Counted from the stretch's first letter, positions 46,019 to 55,977 are shown. The stretch: DNA of 64,000 nucleotides from Gammaproteobacteria bacterium (GCA_026398815.1 JAPLSA010000025.1:62001-126000); one strand, 5' to 3'. Numbers and translations: made by a program. Notes: generated by a model not told the origin, from the sequence alone.

Positions 46019-46156
46019 GTTCGGCTGCACGGCGCAAAGCAAAGGTTTGACGCGCTGCGGCACGGTCCTTATGCTCGTTGCCACGTTTTCAGGCTGACAA
46101 CGGAACTGACCACATCGCTGGCAGCCCTTGTGGCGAAGTACTGAAGGCGATTGATC

Positions 46157-46170
46157 GTAATCAACATTAC
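46157..46170. promoter_or_regulatory. Candidate operator 2, GTAATCAACATTAC
   Basis: The second GTAA-N6-TTAC palindrome, 108 bases before the thiolase ATG and 139 bases from the end of the first site. A further overlapping palindrome TTGAT-CGTA-ATCAA (46151-46164) lies across it. Likely a regulator site for the fatty-acid genes. Confidence 0.5.
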
Positions 46171-46277
46171 CTAAAGCTGCAAGGCGATCGACCGCCACCG
46201 TCGATCCAGCGCTGGAAGCCTGTTCTCACCCCTCCTCAACCGCCGGCCGTGTAACGGCCAACACCAGGGATTACCCG

Positions 46278-47483
46278 ATGACCGAAGCCTACATTTTCGA
46301 CGCCGTGCGGACGCCGCGCGGCAAGGGCAAGAAGGACGGCAGCCTGCATGAAGTGACGCCGGTCCACCTGCTCGGCAACCTGTTCAACGCGCTCGAAACC
46401 CGCAACCGGCTCGACACCTCGCAGGTCGACGACGTGGTGATCGGCTGCGTGACGCCGGTCGGCGAACAGGGCGCGGACATCGCCCGCACAGCGGTGCTGT
46501 ATTCCAACTGGGCCGAGAACGTGCCGGGCGTGACCCAGAGCCGCTTCTGCGCCTCGGGCCTGGAATCGGTGAACCTGGCGGCGATGAAGGTGATGTCCGG
46601 CCAGGAAGACCTGGTCGTGGCCGGCGGTGTGGAAAGCATGTCGCGCTGGCCGATGGGCAGCGACGGCGGCGCCTGGGCCATGGACCCGCGCATCAACGAG
46701 CAGCTCGGCTTTGCCCCGCAGGGCATCGGCGCCGACCTGATCGCGTCGCTGGAAGGCTTCAGCCGCCAGGACGTCGATGCCTTCGCCGTCCGTTCGCAGC
46801 AGCTGGCCGCCAAGGCCTGGGCCGAGCAGCGTTTCGCCAAGACCGTGGTGCCGGTGCGTGACCTCAACGGCATGATCGTGCTCGACCATGACGAAACCGT
46901 GCGCGGCTCGACCACCGTCGAAGCGCTGGCCGGGCTGAAAGCGAGCTTCGAGCAGATGGGCCAGATGGGCTTCGACTCGACCGCGCTGCGCAAGTACACG
47001 ACGCTGGAGAAGATCAACCACGTCCACCACGCCGGCAACTCGTCGGGCATCGTCGACGGCGCGGCGCTGATGCTGATCGGCTCGCAAGCCAAGGGCAAGC
47101 AGCTCGGCCTCAAGCCGCGGGCGCGCATCCGCTCGGTGGCGGTGATCGGCTCGGAGCCGACCATCATGCTGACCGGCATCGCGCCGGCAGCCCAGAAGGC
47201 GCTGAAGAAGGCCGGCATGTCGGTGAAGGACATCGACCTGTTCGAGATCAACGAAGCCTTCGCCGCCGTGGTCATGAAGGCCGCGCGGGCGCTGGACATT
47301 GACATGGACAAGGTCAACGTCAACGGCGGCTCGATCGCGATGGGCCATCCGCTGGGCGCCACCGGCTGCATCATCCTCGCCACCCTCCTCGACGAGCTGG
47401 AGCGCACCAACAAGCAGGTCGGCCTCGCCAGCCTGTGCGTCGGCGCCGGCATGGGCATCGCCACGATCATCGAGCGGATCTGA
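46278..47483 (+). CDS. Acetyl-CoA acetyltransferase (FadA-like thiolase)
   Basis: 401 residues. Thiolase catalytic residues are visible: Cys91 in [11 protein letters not shown], the His in [10 protein letters not shown] and the second Cys in LCVGAGMG near the C-terminus. This type completes beta-oxidation, cleaving 3-ketoacyl-CoA. It precedes the FadB-like gene by 44 bases, so they form a pair. Which chain length it prefers cannot be read. Start ATG at [15 protein letters not shown] is the family's usual beginning. Confidence 0.93.
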   Translation: MTEAYIFDAVRTPRGKGKKDGSLHEVTPVHLLGNLFNALETRNRLDTSQVDDVVIGCVTPVGEQGADIARTAVLYSNWAENVPGVTQSRFCASGLESVNLAAMKVMSGQEDLVVAGGVESMSRWPMGSDGGAWAMDPRINEQLGFAPQGIGADLIASLEGFSRQDVDAFAVRSQQLAAKAWAEQRFAKTVVPVRDLNGMIVLDHDETVRGSTTVEALAGLKASFEQMGQMGFDSTALRKYTTLEKINHVHHAGNSSGIVDGAALMLIGSQAKGKQLGLKPRARIRSVAVIGSEPTIMLTGIAPAAQKALKKAGMSVKDIDLFEINEAFAAVVMKAARALDIDMDKVNVNGGSIAMGHPLGATGCIILATLLDELERTNKQVGLASLCVGAGMGIATIIERI

Positions 47484-47527
47484 GTCTCGCGCGTCCGCTT
47501 TCCAACGAATTCGAAAAGAGACAGAAC

Positions 47528-49672
47528 ATGACTGCAATGCAGATGACGGTCGACGCCGAGGGCATCGCCACCCTGACGATGGACCTGGCCGACCGGCCGA
47601 TGAACGTGCTCAACGAAGCCCTGATGACGCCGCTCGCCGGCTATATCGCGACGATCGAGTCCGATCCGGCCATCAAGGGCGTGATCATCACTTCCGCCAA
47701 GAAGGAATTCCTCGCCGGTGCCGACATCGACATGGTGTTCGGCATCACCGACCCGAAGCTGGCCTTCGACGTCGCTGAACAGCTGAAGAAGATGCTGCGC
47801 CGCCTGGAACTGTGCGGCCGCCCGGTCGTGGCGGCGCTGAACGGCACCGCGCTCGGCGGTGGCCTCGAAGTGGCGCTGGCCTGCCACTGGCGCGTGGCGA
47901 TCAATGACCCGAAGGCCAAGTTCGGCCTGCCGGAAGTGAAGCTCGGCCTGCTGCCGGGCGGCGGCGGCACCCAGCGCCTGCCACGCATGATCGGCATCCA
48001 GGCCTCGCTGCCGCTGATGCTCGAAGGCAAGGAACTAAGCGCCGAAGCGGCGAAGCAGCAGGGCATCATCAACGAGCTGGCGACCGACAAGGCCGACCTG
48101 CTGGCCAAGGCCAAGTCCTGGTGTCTGGCGAATCCGAAGCCTGTGCAGCCCTGGGACGACAAGAAGTTCAAGTGGCCGGGCGGTGACTCGCGTCATCCGG
48201 CCGTGGTGCAGATGCTGGCGATCGCGCCGTCGATGGCCACCGCGAAGTCGCAGGGCAACTACCCAGCGGTCACCAACATCATGAGCTGCATCTACGAAGG
48301 CGGCATCGTCGACTTCGAATCCGGCTGCCGCATCGAATCGCGCTACTTCGCCAACCTGGTGGTCAGCCAGGTGTCGAAGAACATGATCGGCACCCTGTGG
48401 TTCCAGCTGAACTCGATCAACAAGGGCAAGAGCCGTCCGGAAGGCATTCCGAAGGCCAAGACGACCAAGGTCGGCATCCTCGGCGCCGGCATGATGGGCG
48501 CCGGCATCGCCTATGTGTCGGCCAAGGTCGGCATCGAATGCGTGCTGCTCGACTCGACGATCGAAGCGGCCGAGCGCGGCAAGGCCTATTCGGCCGGCCT
48601 GCTCGACAAGGCCATCAAGAAGGGCCGCGAAACGCCGGCCGGCAAGGGCGTGTTCCTGGACCGCATCAAGGCGACGACCGACTACGCCGACCTCGCCGGC
48701 TGCGATCTGGTCATCGAAGCGGTGTTCGAGGACCGCGCGATCAAGGCTGATGTGACGAAGAAGACCGAGGCCGTGCTCGGCGCCGACGTGGTGTTCGCGT
48801 CGAACACGTCGACCCTGCCGATCACCGGCCTGGCCAAGGCGCACTCGAAGGCGGAGAACTTCATCGGCCTGCACTTCTTCTCGCCAGTCGACAAGATGCC
48901 GCTGGTCGAGATCATCATGGGCGAGAAGACCAGCAAGGAGACGCTGGCCAAGGGCTTCGACTACGTCCAGCAGATCAAGAAGACGCCGATCGTGGTCAAC
49001 GACTCGCGCGGCTTCTACACCAGCCGCTCGTTCGCGACCTATGTCAACGAAGGTCTGGCGCTGCTCAACGAAGGCCAGCACCCGCGCGCCATCGAGATGG
49101 CGGGTCTCAAGGCCGGCATGCCGGTCGGCCCGCTGGCGCTGCAGGACGAGGTGTCGATGAGCCTGTCGCTGCACGTGATGGAGCAGACCCGCAAGGACTA
49201 CGCCGAGGAAGGCAAGACCTACGCGGCCTCGGCCAGCGAGCCGGTGGTGCTGAAGATGGTCAAGGAACTGGACCGTCCGGGCAAGAAGGCAGGCCGCGGC
49301 TTCTACGACTATCCGGAAGCCGGCACCAAGGGCGAGAAAAAGCTGTGGCCGGGTCTGGCCCAGGCTTTCCCGCTGGCGACGGAGCAGATGAGCCAGCAGG
49401 AAATGATCGACCGCATGATGTTCGCCCAGGCCAACGAAGCGGCGCGCTGCTTCGAGGAGAAGGTGGTGCTGACGGTGGCCGACACCAACATCGGCTCGAT
49501 CTTCGGCTGGGGCTTCGCGCCGCACCAGGGCGGCGCGCTGCAGTTCATCAATGCCTACGGCGTGGCGAAGTTCGTCAAGCGGGCCGAGGAACTGGCCGCC
49601 AAGTACGGCCCGCGCTTCAAGCCGGCAGCCCTGCTGGTGAAGATGGCGGCGGAAGGCAAGCGCTTCGAGTAG
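47528..49672 (+). CDS. Bifunctional enoyl-CoA hydratase/3-hydroxyacyl-CoA dehydrogenase
   Basis: 714 residues, the multifunctional beta-oxidation protein. The N-terminal crotonase domain (about 1-290) has [26 protein letters not shown] and the catalytic Glu in [17 protein letters not shown]. The C-terminal dehydrogenase has the NAD motif [18 protein letters not shown] and the catalytic His in [17 protein letters not shown]. It is close in layout to FadJ/FadB alpha subunits. With the upstream thiolase it makes a complete beta-oxidation pair. ATG is chosen where the protein aligns with the family and has AAGAG upstream; a longer frame is a shadow. Confidence 0.93.
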   Translation: MTAMQMTVDAEGIATLTMDLADRPMNVLNEALMTPLAGYIATIESDPAIKGVIITSAKKEFLAGADIDMVFGITDPKLAFDVAEQLKKMLRRLELCGRPVVAALNGTALGGGLEVALACHWRVAINDPKAKFGLPEVKLGLLPGGGGTQRLPRMIGIQASLPLMLEGKELSAEAAKQQGIINELATDKADLLAKAKSWCLANPKPVQPWDDKKFKWPGGDSRHPAVVQMLAIAPSMATAKSQGNYPAVTNIMSCIYEGGIVDFESGCRIESRYFANLVVSQVSKNMIGTLWFQLNSINKGKSRPEGIPKAKTTKVGILGAGMMGAGIAYVSAKVGIECVLLDSTIEAAERGKAYSAGLLDKAIKKGRETPAGKGVFLDRIKATTDYADLAGCDLVIEAVFEDRAIKADVTKKTEAVLGADVVFASNTSTLPITGLAKAHSKAENFIGLHFFSPVDKMPLVEIIMGEKTSKETLAKGFDYVQQIKKTPIVVNDSRGFYTSRSFATYVNEGLALLNEGQHPRAIEMAGLKAGMPVGPLALQDEVSMSLSLHVMEQTRKDYAEEGKTYAASASEPVVLKMVKELDRPGKKAGRGFYDYPEAGTKGEKKLWPGLAQAFPLATEQMSQQEMIDRMMFAQANEAARCFEEKVVLTVADTNIGSIFGWGFAPHQGGALQFINAYGVAKFVKRAEELAAKYGPRFKPAALLVKMAAEGKRFE

Positions 49673-50032
49673 CGCAACGCAAGCCTGGACGGCGGCGCGG
49701 AAGACTCCGGTCTTCCGCGCCGTCGTCGTTTTCGAGCAGGCCTCGTACCGCAAGGCGATCACCACCGCAGCGGTGACGGCAGCGAGGACGCTCGCCGGTA
49801 TTGCCCGACGGTGCCTTCACCTGACACTCTTGGCAGGTCGCCCGTTTCCGGGCACGATCGAATTCGCCCGTGTACCGGTGCCGCGAATCGATCCGCCGTC
49901 TTCAAGCCGAAGCGCCCCGGATCGACGCCGCCACCGGATGACGGCCGGCGCGCCAACCCGGCTGGCAAGTGAAACCCGGACGGCACGCCACCGCGATTTT
50001 CCTGCTGCACCACTCTTCGAGATCGCTTCGCC
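49673..50032. other. 360-base gap after the fad genes
   Basis: Apart from the terminator hairpin at 49693-49730, I see no gene or conserved site in this stretch. A small GCCCG-TTTC-CGGGC hairpin lies near 49841. The region is GC-rich throughout. Confidence 0.6.
49693..49730 (+). terminator. Rho-independent terminator after the fad pair
   Basis: CGGCGCGGAAGAC (49693-49705) and its complement (49710-49722) make a 13-bp perfect stem with a TCCG loop, followed by TCGTCGTTTT. It ends the thiolase/FadB-like unit 20 bases after the stop. Confidence 0.75.
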
Positions 50033-51373
50033 ATGACGCAAGAAACCCGTTGTCGCCACTCCTCGCGCCTTGCGCGCGCCGTGCTGCCGTCGCTGCTGAC
50101 GGCGGTCGTCGGGCTCGCCGCCAGCGCGGTCAGCGTTCCCGCTTCAGCCCAGTTGCTGGGCGGCGGCCTGCTGTCGCCAGGCCGGCTCACGGTCGGCTGC
50201 CCGTTCGTCACCAACACTGCGAAGGAACGCAACACCGGCTTCCTCGATGACAACGCGGCTTACGGCATCGCCCAGATTCCGTTGTCGATCCCGGACGGCG
50301 CGAGCATCCGCATTGAAGGCCTGTATTCGCGGGTGCGCTATTTCTCGCTGCAGTCCTATGACGGCGCGCGTGCCGGCAATTACATCGATGCGATCGCCGA
50401 TGCCCGCATCGTGCCGACCGCCGGTGGCGCGCTGAACTCGAACGTGGCGCTGGTGCCGGCTGCACCGTACGGCGCCGATTACACGGTCAAGCTCCGCTAC
50501 GCCGATCCGCCGGCCAACCCGGCCTTCCGCGAAGCCAACACGCTGTATGTCGGCGCGCCGGACAACCGGGTCAGTCCGACCCGTGTCGCCAAGCAGATCA
50601 TCTACCGCATCTACCTGCCGAACCCGGGTGCCGACGCCTTCGGCAGCACGCCGATTCCGCGCCTGTTCTACAGCGGCCCGACCGGCCAGATCGCCTTCAC
50701 CAACACGCCGGACCGCCGCCAGTGCGATCGCATCGAAACGGCGTCGCAGACCACGCGGACGGTCAATCCGGCGATCCTGCCGAAGCGCGACATCATCTTC
50801 GAACCGATCACCCGCGCGCAGGATCGCGTGCTGTATCCGAACGGTGATTCGAACTACCTGCGGGCCGCCTCGTCGCAGAACTTCGGCGACCTCGTGGTGA
50901 TCCGCACCCTGCCGTTCCGCGCCCCGCCGGTGCCGCCGCTGCTGCGCAGCGATGGCGAGCCGGACGTCCGCTACGCCTCGATCTGCCACTACGGCCTCGG
51001 CAACTCGGAAGTGGCGTCCTGCGTGGCCGATCGCGATGCCGTGGCGCAGGCCGATGGCTACGAAGTGCACGCGATCTCGACCACCAGCGGTCGCCCGCGC
51101 ACCGCGACCCGCGCCGCCGGCGTCAACTGGCAGGCCTGGGGCGATACCCGCAGCGAACTGATCGTGATCCGCCAGATCCTGGCGCGGCCGGGCTTCTCTG
51201 GTGACTACCTCCGGGCGATCAACAACCCGAACCTGCCGCTGGCACTGACGCTCGGCAGCTACGCGCCGGAGATCACCTATTGCCGCCGCGCGGTCTTCGA
51301 TGCCTACTCCGCCAGCGGCAGTCGCGCGCTGATGAACGCCTGCCGGACCGAGTTCGCCAGCAATCGTCGCTGA
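50033..51373 (+). CDS. Exported protein of unknown family
   Basis: 446 residues. An N-terminal signal peptide (LPSLLTAVVGLAASAVSVPASAQ) is followed by a beta-rich mature part with Tyr/Ala/Asp-rich strands (IRIEGLYSRVRYFSLQSYDG, RVAKQIIYRIYLPNPG) and Cys residues near the end (ICHYGLG, ASCVADRD, ITYCRR, MNACRTE). The phrase YFSLQSYDG hints at DUF1214-like domains but the rest does not fit clearly. I do not recognise a function. It is read alone, ending before a hairpin at 51384. Confidence 0.6.
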   Translation: MTQETRCRHSSRLARAVLPSLLTAVVGLAASAVSVPASAQLLGGGLLSPGRLTVGCPFVTNTAKERNTGFLDDNAAYGIAQIPLSIPDGASIRIEGLYSRVRYFSLQSYDGARAGNYIDAIADARIVPTAGGALNSNVALVPAAPYGADYTVKLRYADPPANPAFREANTLYVGAPDNRVSPTRVAKQIIYRIYLPNPGADAFGSTPIPRLFYSGPTGQIAFTNTPDRRQCDRIETASQTTRTVNPAILPKRDIIFEPITRAQDRVLYPNGDSNYLRAASSQNFGDLVVIRTLPFRAPPVPPLLRSDGEPDVRYASICHYGLGNSEVASCVADRDAVAQADGYEVHAISTTSGRPRTATRAAGVNWQAWGDTRSELIVIRQILARPGFSGDYLRAINNPNLPLALTLGSYAPEITYCRRAVFDAYSASGSRALMNACRTEFASNRR

Positions 51374-51383
51374 GGTCTGCCAG

Positions 51384-51413
51384 CCTCCGGTCGCCACCCG
51401 TGGCGACCGGAGG
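51384..51413 (+). terminator. Hairpin after the secreted protein gene
   Basis: CCTCCGGTCGCCAC and its complement form a 14-bp stem with a very short loop, 10 bases after the stop. There is no T-run, so termination is likely but not certain. Confidence 0.5.
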
Positions 51414-51448
51414 CCGCGCTGCCATCGGCTTGGCCGACGGCAGCGGCG

Positions 51449-52687
51449 ATGATCGCGATCGTCGAGGCGGCCCGCGCCGGCCTGCTCGGCCGTTCGCACT
51501 GGCCGGCGAACCTGCTGGCCGGACTGGTAGTCGGGGTGGTGTCGCTGCCGCTGTCGATGGCCTTCGCGATCGCCTCCGGCGTCACGCCGCAGCAGGGCCT
51601 GATCACGGCCGTGGTCGCTGGCCTGATCGTCTCCGTGCTGGGCGGCACCCGGGTGCAGATCGCCGGCCCCACGGGCGCCTTCGTGGCCATCCTGTCCGGC
51701 ATCACCGCCAGCCACGGGCGTGATGGCCTGCTGCTGGCCGGGTCGATGGCCGGGGCGCTGCTGATCCTGCTGTCCCTGGCCCGGATGGGCCGCGCGATCC
51801 GCCATGTGCCGGCAGCGGTGATCCTCGGCTTCACGTCCGGCATCGGCCTGGTGATTCTCGCCAACCAGCTGCCCGCCTTTCTCGGGCTGCCGGCGCCGCC
51901 GACGGCGGCGTTCCATGTCCGCATCGGCGACCTGCTGCAATCCCTGCCGGCCGCGCATGCCGCCACCACCCTGCTGGCCGGCTTCAGCCTGCTGCTGATG
52001 CAGTACGGCCCTCGCCTGCCCGGCTGCGGCCGGCTACCCGGGCCGTTGCTGGCGATGGTCGCGGCGACGCTCGTCCAAGCGCAGTTCGGCTTCGCGGGTG
52101 TGCGCACCATCGGCGATACCTATGGCGCGATCGCCGCCAGCTGGCCCGTGCTGGCCGTGCCGGAAGCCAGCCCCGCGCGGCTGCTGGGCCTGCTGCCGGC
52201 GGCGCTGTCGATAGCCCTGCTCGGCGCGCTGGAATCCCTGCTCGCGGCGCGGGTCACCGATCCGCGACACGACGGCAATCAGGAACTGCTGGCGCAGGGT
52301 CTTGCCAACATCGCGGCACCGCTGTTAGGCGGCCTGGCCGCCAGCGGCGCGCTCGGCCGCACGGCGACCAGCGTGCGGATGGGCGCCACCAGCCCGCTGG
52401 CCGGGATCACCCATGCCGTGGTACTGCTGCTGATCCTGCTGGTGTTGGGGCCACTCGCGGCCCGGGTGCCGATGTGCGCGCTGGCGGCGATCCTGGTTGG
52501 CGTGTCCTGGCACCTGATGGAACTGCCGAAGCTGCAGACGACGCTGCGGACCGCGCCGGCAATCGACGTCGTCGCCTTGCTCGTCACCTATGGGCTGACG
52601 CTGTACGCGAACCTGGTGATCGCTGTCGGCGCCGGCGTGGCGGTGGCGCTGATCGGCCGGCGCAGCCATCGGCTGGCCGGAAACTGA
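51449..52687 (+). CDS. SulP-family anion transporter without STAS domain
   Basis: 412 residues with about eleven to thirteen hydrophobic segments. SulP motifs include LVVGVVSLPLSMAFAIASGVTPQQGL and QIAGPTGAFVAILSGI, then the GALESLLAARVTD-type region. SulP carriers move sulfate, bicarbonate or other anions. Most have a C-terminal cytoplasmic STAS domain; here the protein ends at the membrane part (VALIGRRSHRLAGN), so STAS is absent. Start at MIAIVEAARAGLLGRSHWPANLLAGL is fair; a nearer start is not evident. Confidence 0.85.
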   Translation: MIAIVEAARAGLLGRSHWPANLLAGLVVGVVSLPLSMAFAIASGVTPQQGLITAVVAGLIVSVLGGTRVQIAGPTGAFVAILSGITASHGRDGLLLAGSMAGALLILLSLARMGRAIRHVPAAVILGFTSGIGLVILANQLPAFLGLPAPPTAAFHVRIGDLLQSLPAAHAATTLLAGFSLLLMQYGPRLPGCGRLPGPLLAMVAATLVQAQFGFAGVRTIGDTYGAIAASWPVLAVPEASPARLLGLLPAALSIALLGALESLLAARVTDPRHDGNQELLAQGLANIAAPLLGGLAASGALGRTATSVRMGATSPLAGITHAVVLLLILLVLGPLAARVPMCALAAILVGVSWHLMELPKLQTTLRTAPAIDVVALLVTYGLTLYANLVIAVGAGVAVALIGRRSHRLAGN

Positions 52688-52690
52688 AGT

Positions 52691-52708
52691 CGCGCCGAAA
52701 CCGGCGCG
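52691..52708. terminator. Hairpin between convergent SulP and sspB genes
   Basis: CGCGCCG and CGGCGCG flank AAAC, a 7-bp stem in the 27-base gap between two stop codons. It could end both transcripts; there is no T-run. Confidence 0.4.
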
Positions 52709-52714
52709 CAGCAC

Positions 52715-53140
52715 TCAGGCGTCCGGCTCGCCCGACTTGACGATCCGCAGCTTCGGCCGGCCGCTCGGCTTCGGCGCTTCCGGCGGCGGCGGTGGCGTGT
52801 CCTCGGTCGTCGACGGCGTCTCCGGCTCGCCGAACACCACGCCCTCGCCGTTCTCGCGCGCGTAGATCGCCAGCACGGCGCTGCAGGGCACGATGATGTC
52901 CTGGGCGCGGCCGCCGAAGCGGGCCGAGAAGAAGATCGGATCGTGGTCGATGTTCAGGTCACGAACCGCCATGCCGCCGATGTCGAGCGCGATGCGGCCG
53001 TCCTTGACGAACTGCAGCGGCACGGTCACGCCGGGCTGGTCTGCCGCTACCAGCAGGTACGGCGTGAAGCCGTTGTCGAGCGTCCACTGGTAGATCGCGC
53101 GAATCAGGTACGGACGACGTGACTTGGAGGGCTGGGCCAT
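52715..53140 (-). CDS. sspB: ClpXP adaptor SspB
   Basis: 141 residues. SspB delivers ssrA-tagged proteins to the ClpXP protease. The N-terminal domain has RPYLIRAIYQWTLDNGFTPYLLV, then DIGGMAVRDLNIDHDPIFFSARFGG and IIVPCSAVLAIYARENG. A Pro/Glu-rich tail leads to the C-terminal ClpX-binding motif GRPKLRIVK, followed by six extra residues. sspB is directly downstream of sspA, as is normal. Start at MAQPSKSRRPYLIRA is chosen since the longer upstream frame is a shadow of the sspA region. Confidence 0.95.
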   Translation of the reverse strand: MAQPSKSRRPYLIRAIYQWTLDNGFTPYLLVAADQPGVTVPLQFVKDGRIALDIGGMAVRDLNIDHDPIFFSARFGGRAQDIIVPCSAVLAIYARENGEGVVFGEPETPSTTEDTPPPPPEAPKPSGRPKLRIVKSGEPDA

Positions 53141-53153
53141 CGAACGGAAACCT

Positions 53154-53831
53154 TCAGACGCGGCGGCGCGAAGCGCTGGCCGGCGCCGCTGCGGCAGGGT
53201 GGAAACAACGTTGGAAGCCCGCCCGCGCGAACATCCGTGCGGCATAGGCGGTGACGCTGGCCGCTTCCGGCGGCAACGCCAGGCCAGCCGCCTGGACCCG
53301 GCGCAGCAACACCGTCCAGGCGGTATCGGCCAGCGAATATTCCGGCCCCAGCATGTGACCGCGCGCCGGGAAGAAGCGGGCGCCGGCCTTCAGCCCGTCG
53401 ATCAGCTGCTTGCGGGCCGCCGTCGCCTCGCCGCCGGTGCCGGCGAGCGCTGCCGCCAGCGGAAACAGTTCCTGCTCGATCCGCTGGGCACTCATCCGCA
53501 CCCGCGCACGGCCGGCGGGATCCTGCGGCATCAGCGGCGGATGCGGGTAGCGCTCGTCGAGATACTCGACGATCACCCGGGCGCCGGAAATCACTCCTTC
53601 GCGGTCGGCCAGCGTCGGCAGCGACTGGGCGGGATTCAGCACCAGGAAATCCTCGTCGACCCGGCCCGGCGTGATCGCCTTGACCACCGCCGTGTCGACA
53701 TCCTTCTCGGCCAGCACCAGCCGCGCCCAGTCGCTGTCCGGCGAATCCGGGGCGACATAGAGCGTCAGTCCCGCATTGGCGGCGGGCTTGACGGGCGGCA
53801 TCGGAACGCGGGCACGCATGCGCAGGGCCAT
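53154..53831 (-). CDS. sspA: Stringent starvation protein A (GST-fold)
   Basis: 225 residues, glutathione-S-transferase fold without classical catalytic residues. LYVAPDSPDSDWARLVLAEKDV, LNPAQSLPTL, ARVIVEYLDERYPHPPLMPQDPAGRARVR and MLGPEYSLADTAWTVLLRR match SspA. SspA binds RNA polymerase during starvation. The C-terminal end (AAAAPASASRRRV) is an unusual Arg/Ala-rich tail. It lies between petC and sspB; the order petABC-sspA-sspB is conserved in gammaproteobacteria. Confidence 0.9.
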   Translation of the reverse strand: MALRMRARVPMPPVKPAANAGLTLYVAPDSPDSDWARLVLAEKDVDTAVVKAITPGRVDEDFLVLNPAQSLPTLADREGVISGARVIVEYLDERYPHPPLMPQDPAGRARVRMSAQRIEQELFPLAAALAGTGGEATAARKQLIDGLKAGARFFPARGHMLGPEYSLADTAWTVLLRRVQAAGLALPPEAASVTAYAARMFARAGFQRCFHPAAAAPASASRRRV

Positions 53832-53879
53832 TTCAGCGCCTGCGCGATGGCGGCAGGAAGCTTCGGGACGTCAACGTGC

Positions 53880-54644
53880 TCAATGCACGTCGCGCCAGAA
53901 TTCCTTCTTCAGCAGGTAGGTCAGAACCAGCAGGCCGAACAGGTACAACATGACCTTCAGGCCCAGCGCGATGCGCGCCTGCTTGCCCGGCTCCGAGGCG
54001 TAGTCGAGGAAGTTGACGAGATCGGCCACGAAGGCCTCGTACTCCGCCGGCTTCAGGCTGCCATCGGTGACTTTCTCGAACGCGCTGCCACCGTGGTGGT
54101 CGCCGTGTTCGCCTTCCGCCTTGTGCTCGGCCTTCTTCTGCCAGCCCTGCAGTTCCCACAGCACATGCGGCATCGAGGCGCCGGCCAGCACGGTGTTGTT
54201 GACACCAAGCGGACGCGATTCGTCGAGATAGAAGCTCAGCAGGTAGGTGTAGACCCAGTTGGCGCCGCGCGCGCGGGTTTCCAGCGACAGGTCCGGCGGC
54301 ACGCGCCCGAACCACTGCTCGGACGCCGCCGGCATCGCCACCTTGATCTGGTCGCCCAGCTTGTCGCTGGTGAACATCAGGTTCTTCTTCAGCACGTCGT
54401 CGGGGATGCCGAGATCCTCGCCGAGCCGGTTGTAGCGCAGGTACTTCAGCGAATGGCAGCCCGAGCAGTAGGCCATGAAGTTGCGCGCACCGCGCTGCAC
54501 CGATGCCGTGTTGCCGGAATCAGCCGAGAAGTGCAGCAGCTCCGCGCCAGCATTGGCACCGGCAAGGTTCGCGACGAGGGCACCGGCAGCCACCACGGCT
54601 GCGCGGGCAAGACGGGTCAGGGTCTGGTTCATGAGCAGGTTCAT
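53880..54644 (-). CDS. petC: Ubiquinol-cytochrome c reductase, cytochrome c1
   Basis: 254 residues. A signal peptide (LTRLARAAVVAAGALVANLAGANA) precedes the haem-binding motif CSGCH with SLKYLRYNRLGEDLG after it; a Met ligand is likely in GASMPHVLWELQGWQ. A His/Glu-rich stretch (AEGEHGDHHGG) follows, then a C-terminal anchor helix (LGLKVMLYLFGLLVLTYLL). It is the electron-exit subunit of the bc1 complex. The ATG overlaps the petB stop (ATGA). The next ATG (four codons on) could also be used. Confidence 0.95.
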   Translation of the reverse strand: MNLLMNQTLTRLARAAVVAAGALVANLAGANAGAELLHFSADSGNTASVQRGARNFMAYCSGCHSLKYLRYNRLGEDLGIPDDVLKKNLMFTSDKLGDQIKVAMPAASEQWFGRVPPDLSLETRARGANWVYTYLLSFYLDESRPLGVNNTVLAGASMPHVLWELQGWQKKAEHKAEGEHGDHHGGSAFEKVTDGSLKPAEYEAFVADLVNFLDYASEPGKQARIALGLKVMLYLFGLLVLTYLLKKEFWRDVH

Positions 54645-55894
54645 TCGGTCACGCGATCCGGCACGGGCTTGGTCTTTTCGTTCGCCGAGTACCACGGCAT
54701 CAACAGGAAGAACGCGAAGTAGATGATCGTGCCGACCTGCGAGATCAGCTGGACCGTCGCGCTCGGCGGCTGCAGGCCGTAGTAGTTCAGGATCACGAAG
54801 TTCACCGCGAAGACCGCCAGCGCGACCTTCGACAGCATGCCCTTGTAGCGGATCGACTTGACTTTCGACTTGTCGAGCCAAGGCACGAAGAACAGGATCA
54901 CGACCGCTGCGCCCATCACGATCACGCCCCAGATCTGGGTGCCGGCAAACGACGGCGTGGCGCGCAACATCGCGTAGTAGGTGCCGAAGTACCAGGCCGG
55001 GGTGATGTGTTCCGGCGTGTTGGTCTGGCTGGCCGGGGTGAAGTTCGGCGCTTCCAGGAAGTAGCCGCCGCCATCCGGCATGAAGAAGATCACGGCGCAG
55101 AACAGGATCAGGAAGCCGGCGACGCCGACCATGTCCTTCACCGTGTAGTACGGGTGGAACGGGATGCCGTCCTTCGGGATGCCGGTGGCCGGGTCCTTGT
55201 TCTTCTTGATCTCCACACCGTCCGGGTTGTTCGAGCCGACTTCATGCAGCGCCAGGATGTGGGCGACGACGAGGCCGACCAGCACGAACGGCAGCGCGAT
55301 GACGTGGATCGAGAACAGGCGGTTCAGCGTGGCGTCCGACGGCACGAAATCGCCCTGGATCCAGACCACGAGGTCCGGGCCGATGAACGGGATGGTGCCG
55401 AACAGGTTGATGATCACCGCCGCGCCCCAGTAGCTCATGTTGCCCCAGGGCAGCACGTAGCCGCAGAAGGCTTCGGCCATCAGCACCAGGAAGATCAGCG
55501 CGCCGAACACCCAGATCAGTTCGCGCGGCTTCTGATACGAGCCGTACATCAGGCCGCGGAACATGTGCAGGAACACGACGACGAAGAACGCCGACGCGCC
55601 GGTGGAATGCATGTAGCGGATGACGTTGCCCCAGGGCACGTCGCGCATGATGTATTCGACCGAGTCGAACGCCGTTTCGGCGCCCGGCTTGTAGTGCATC
55701 GTCAGGAAGATGCCGGTCAGCAGCTGGTTGACCAGCACCAGCAGGGCCAGCGAGCCGAAGAAGTACCAGAAGTTGAAGTTCTTCGGCGCGTAGTACTCCG
55801 ACAGATGCTCCTTCCACATCTTGGTCAGCGGGAAGCGATCGTCGATCCAACCGAGCGCGCCGGTTGTCTTGTACGGGTTAGGCGTGATGGCCAT
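54641..55894 (-). CDS. petB: Ubiquinol-cytochrome c reductase, cytochrome b
   Basis: 417 residues with eight or nine membrane helices. Hallmarks are FLTMHYKPG, MHSTGASAFFVVVFLHMFRGL (haem-ligand His residues), FCGYVLPWGNMSYWGAAVI (with PWGN at the quinol site), and HVIALPFVLVGLVVAHILAL with further haem His. Later PEHITPAWYFG (PEWY-type Qo-site motif; here PAWY). Cytochrome b carries two b-haems and both quinone sites. Between petA and petC. The Glu of the PEWY motif is replaced by Ala as far as I read it (TPAWYFGTYY), common in some proteobacteria as I recall. Confidence 0.95.
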   Translation of the reverse strand: MAITPNPYKTTGALGWIDDRFPLTKMWKEHLSEYYAPKNFNFWYFFGSLALLVLVNQLLTGIFLTMHYKPGAETAFDSVEYIMRDVPWGNVIRYMHSTGASAFFVVVFLHMFRGLMYGSYQKPRELIWVFGALIFLVLMAEAFCGYVLPWGNMSYWGAAVIINLFGTIPFIGPDLVVWIQGDFVPSDATLNRLFSIHVIALPFVLVGLVVAHILALHEVGSNNPDGVEIKKNKDPATGIPKDGIPFHPYYTVKDMVGVAGFLILFCAVIFFMPDGGGYFLEAPNFTPASQTNTPEHITPAWYFGTYYAMLRATPSFAGTQIWGVIVMGAAVVILFFVPWLDKSKVKSIRYKGMLSKVALAVFAVNFVILNYYGLQPPSATVQLISQVGTIIYFAFFLLMPWYSANEKTKPVPDRVTE

Positions 55895-55977
55895 GGCGAA
55901 CTATCCGTGAGAAAGGGAAAACTTGGGCTCGGCTCCAGGCTGGGGTCCGGTGACCGGCCCAGCCGATGGCGCCGGCA

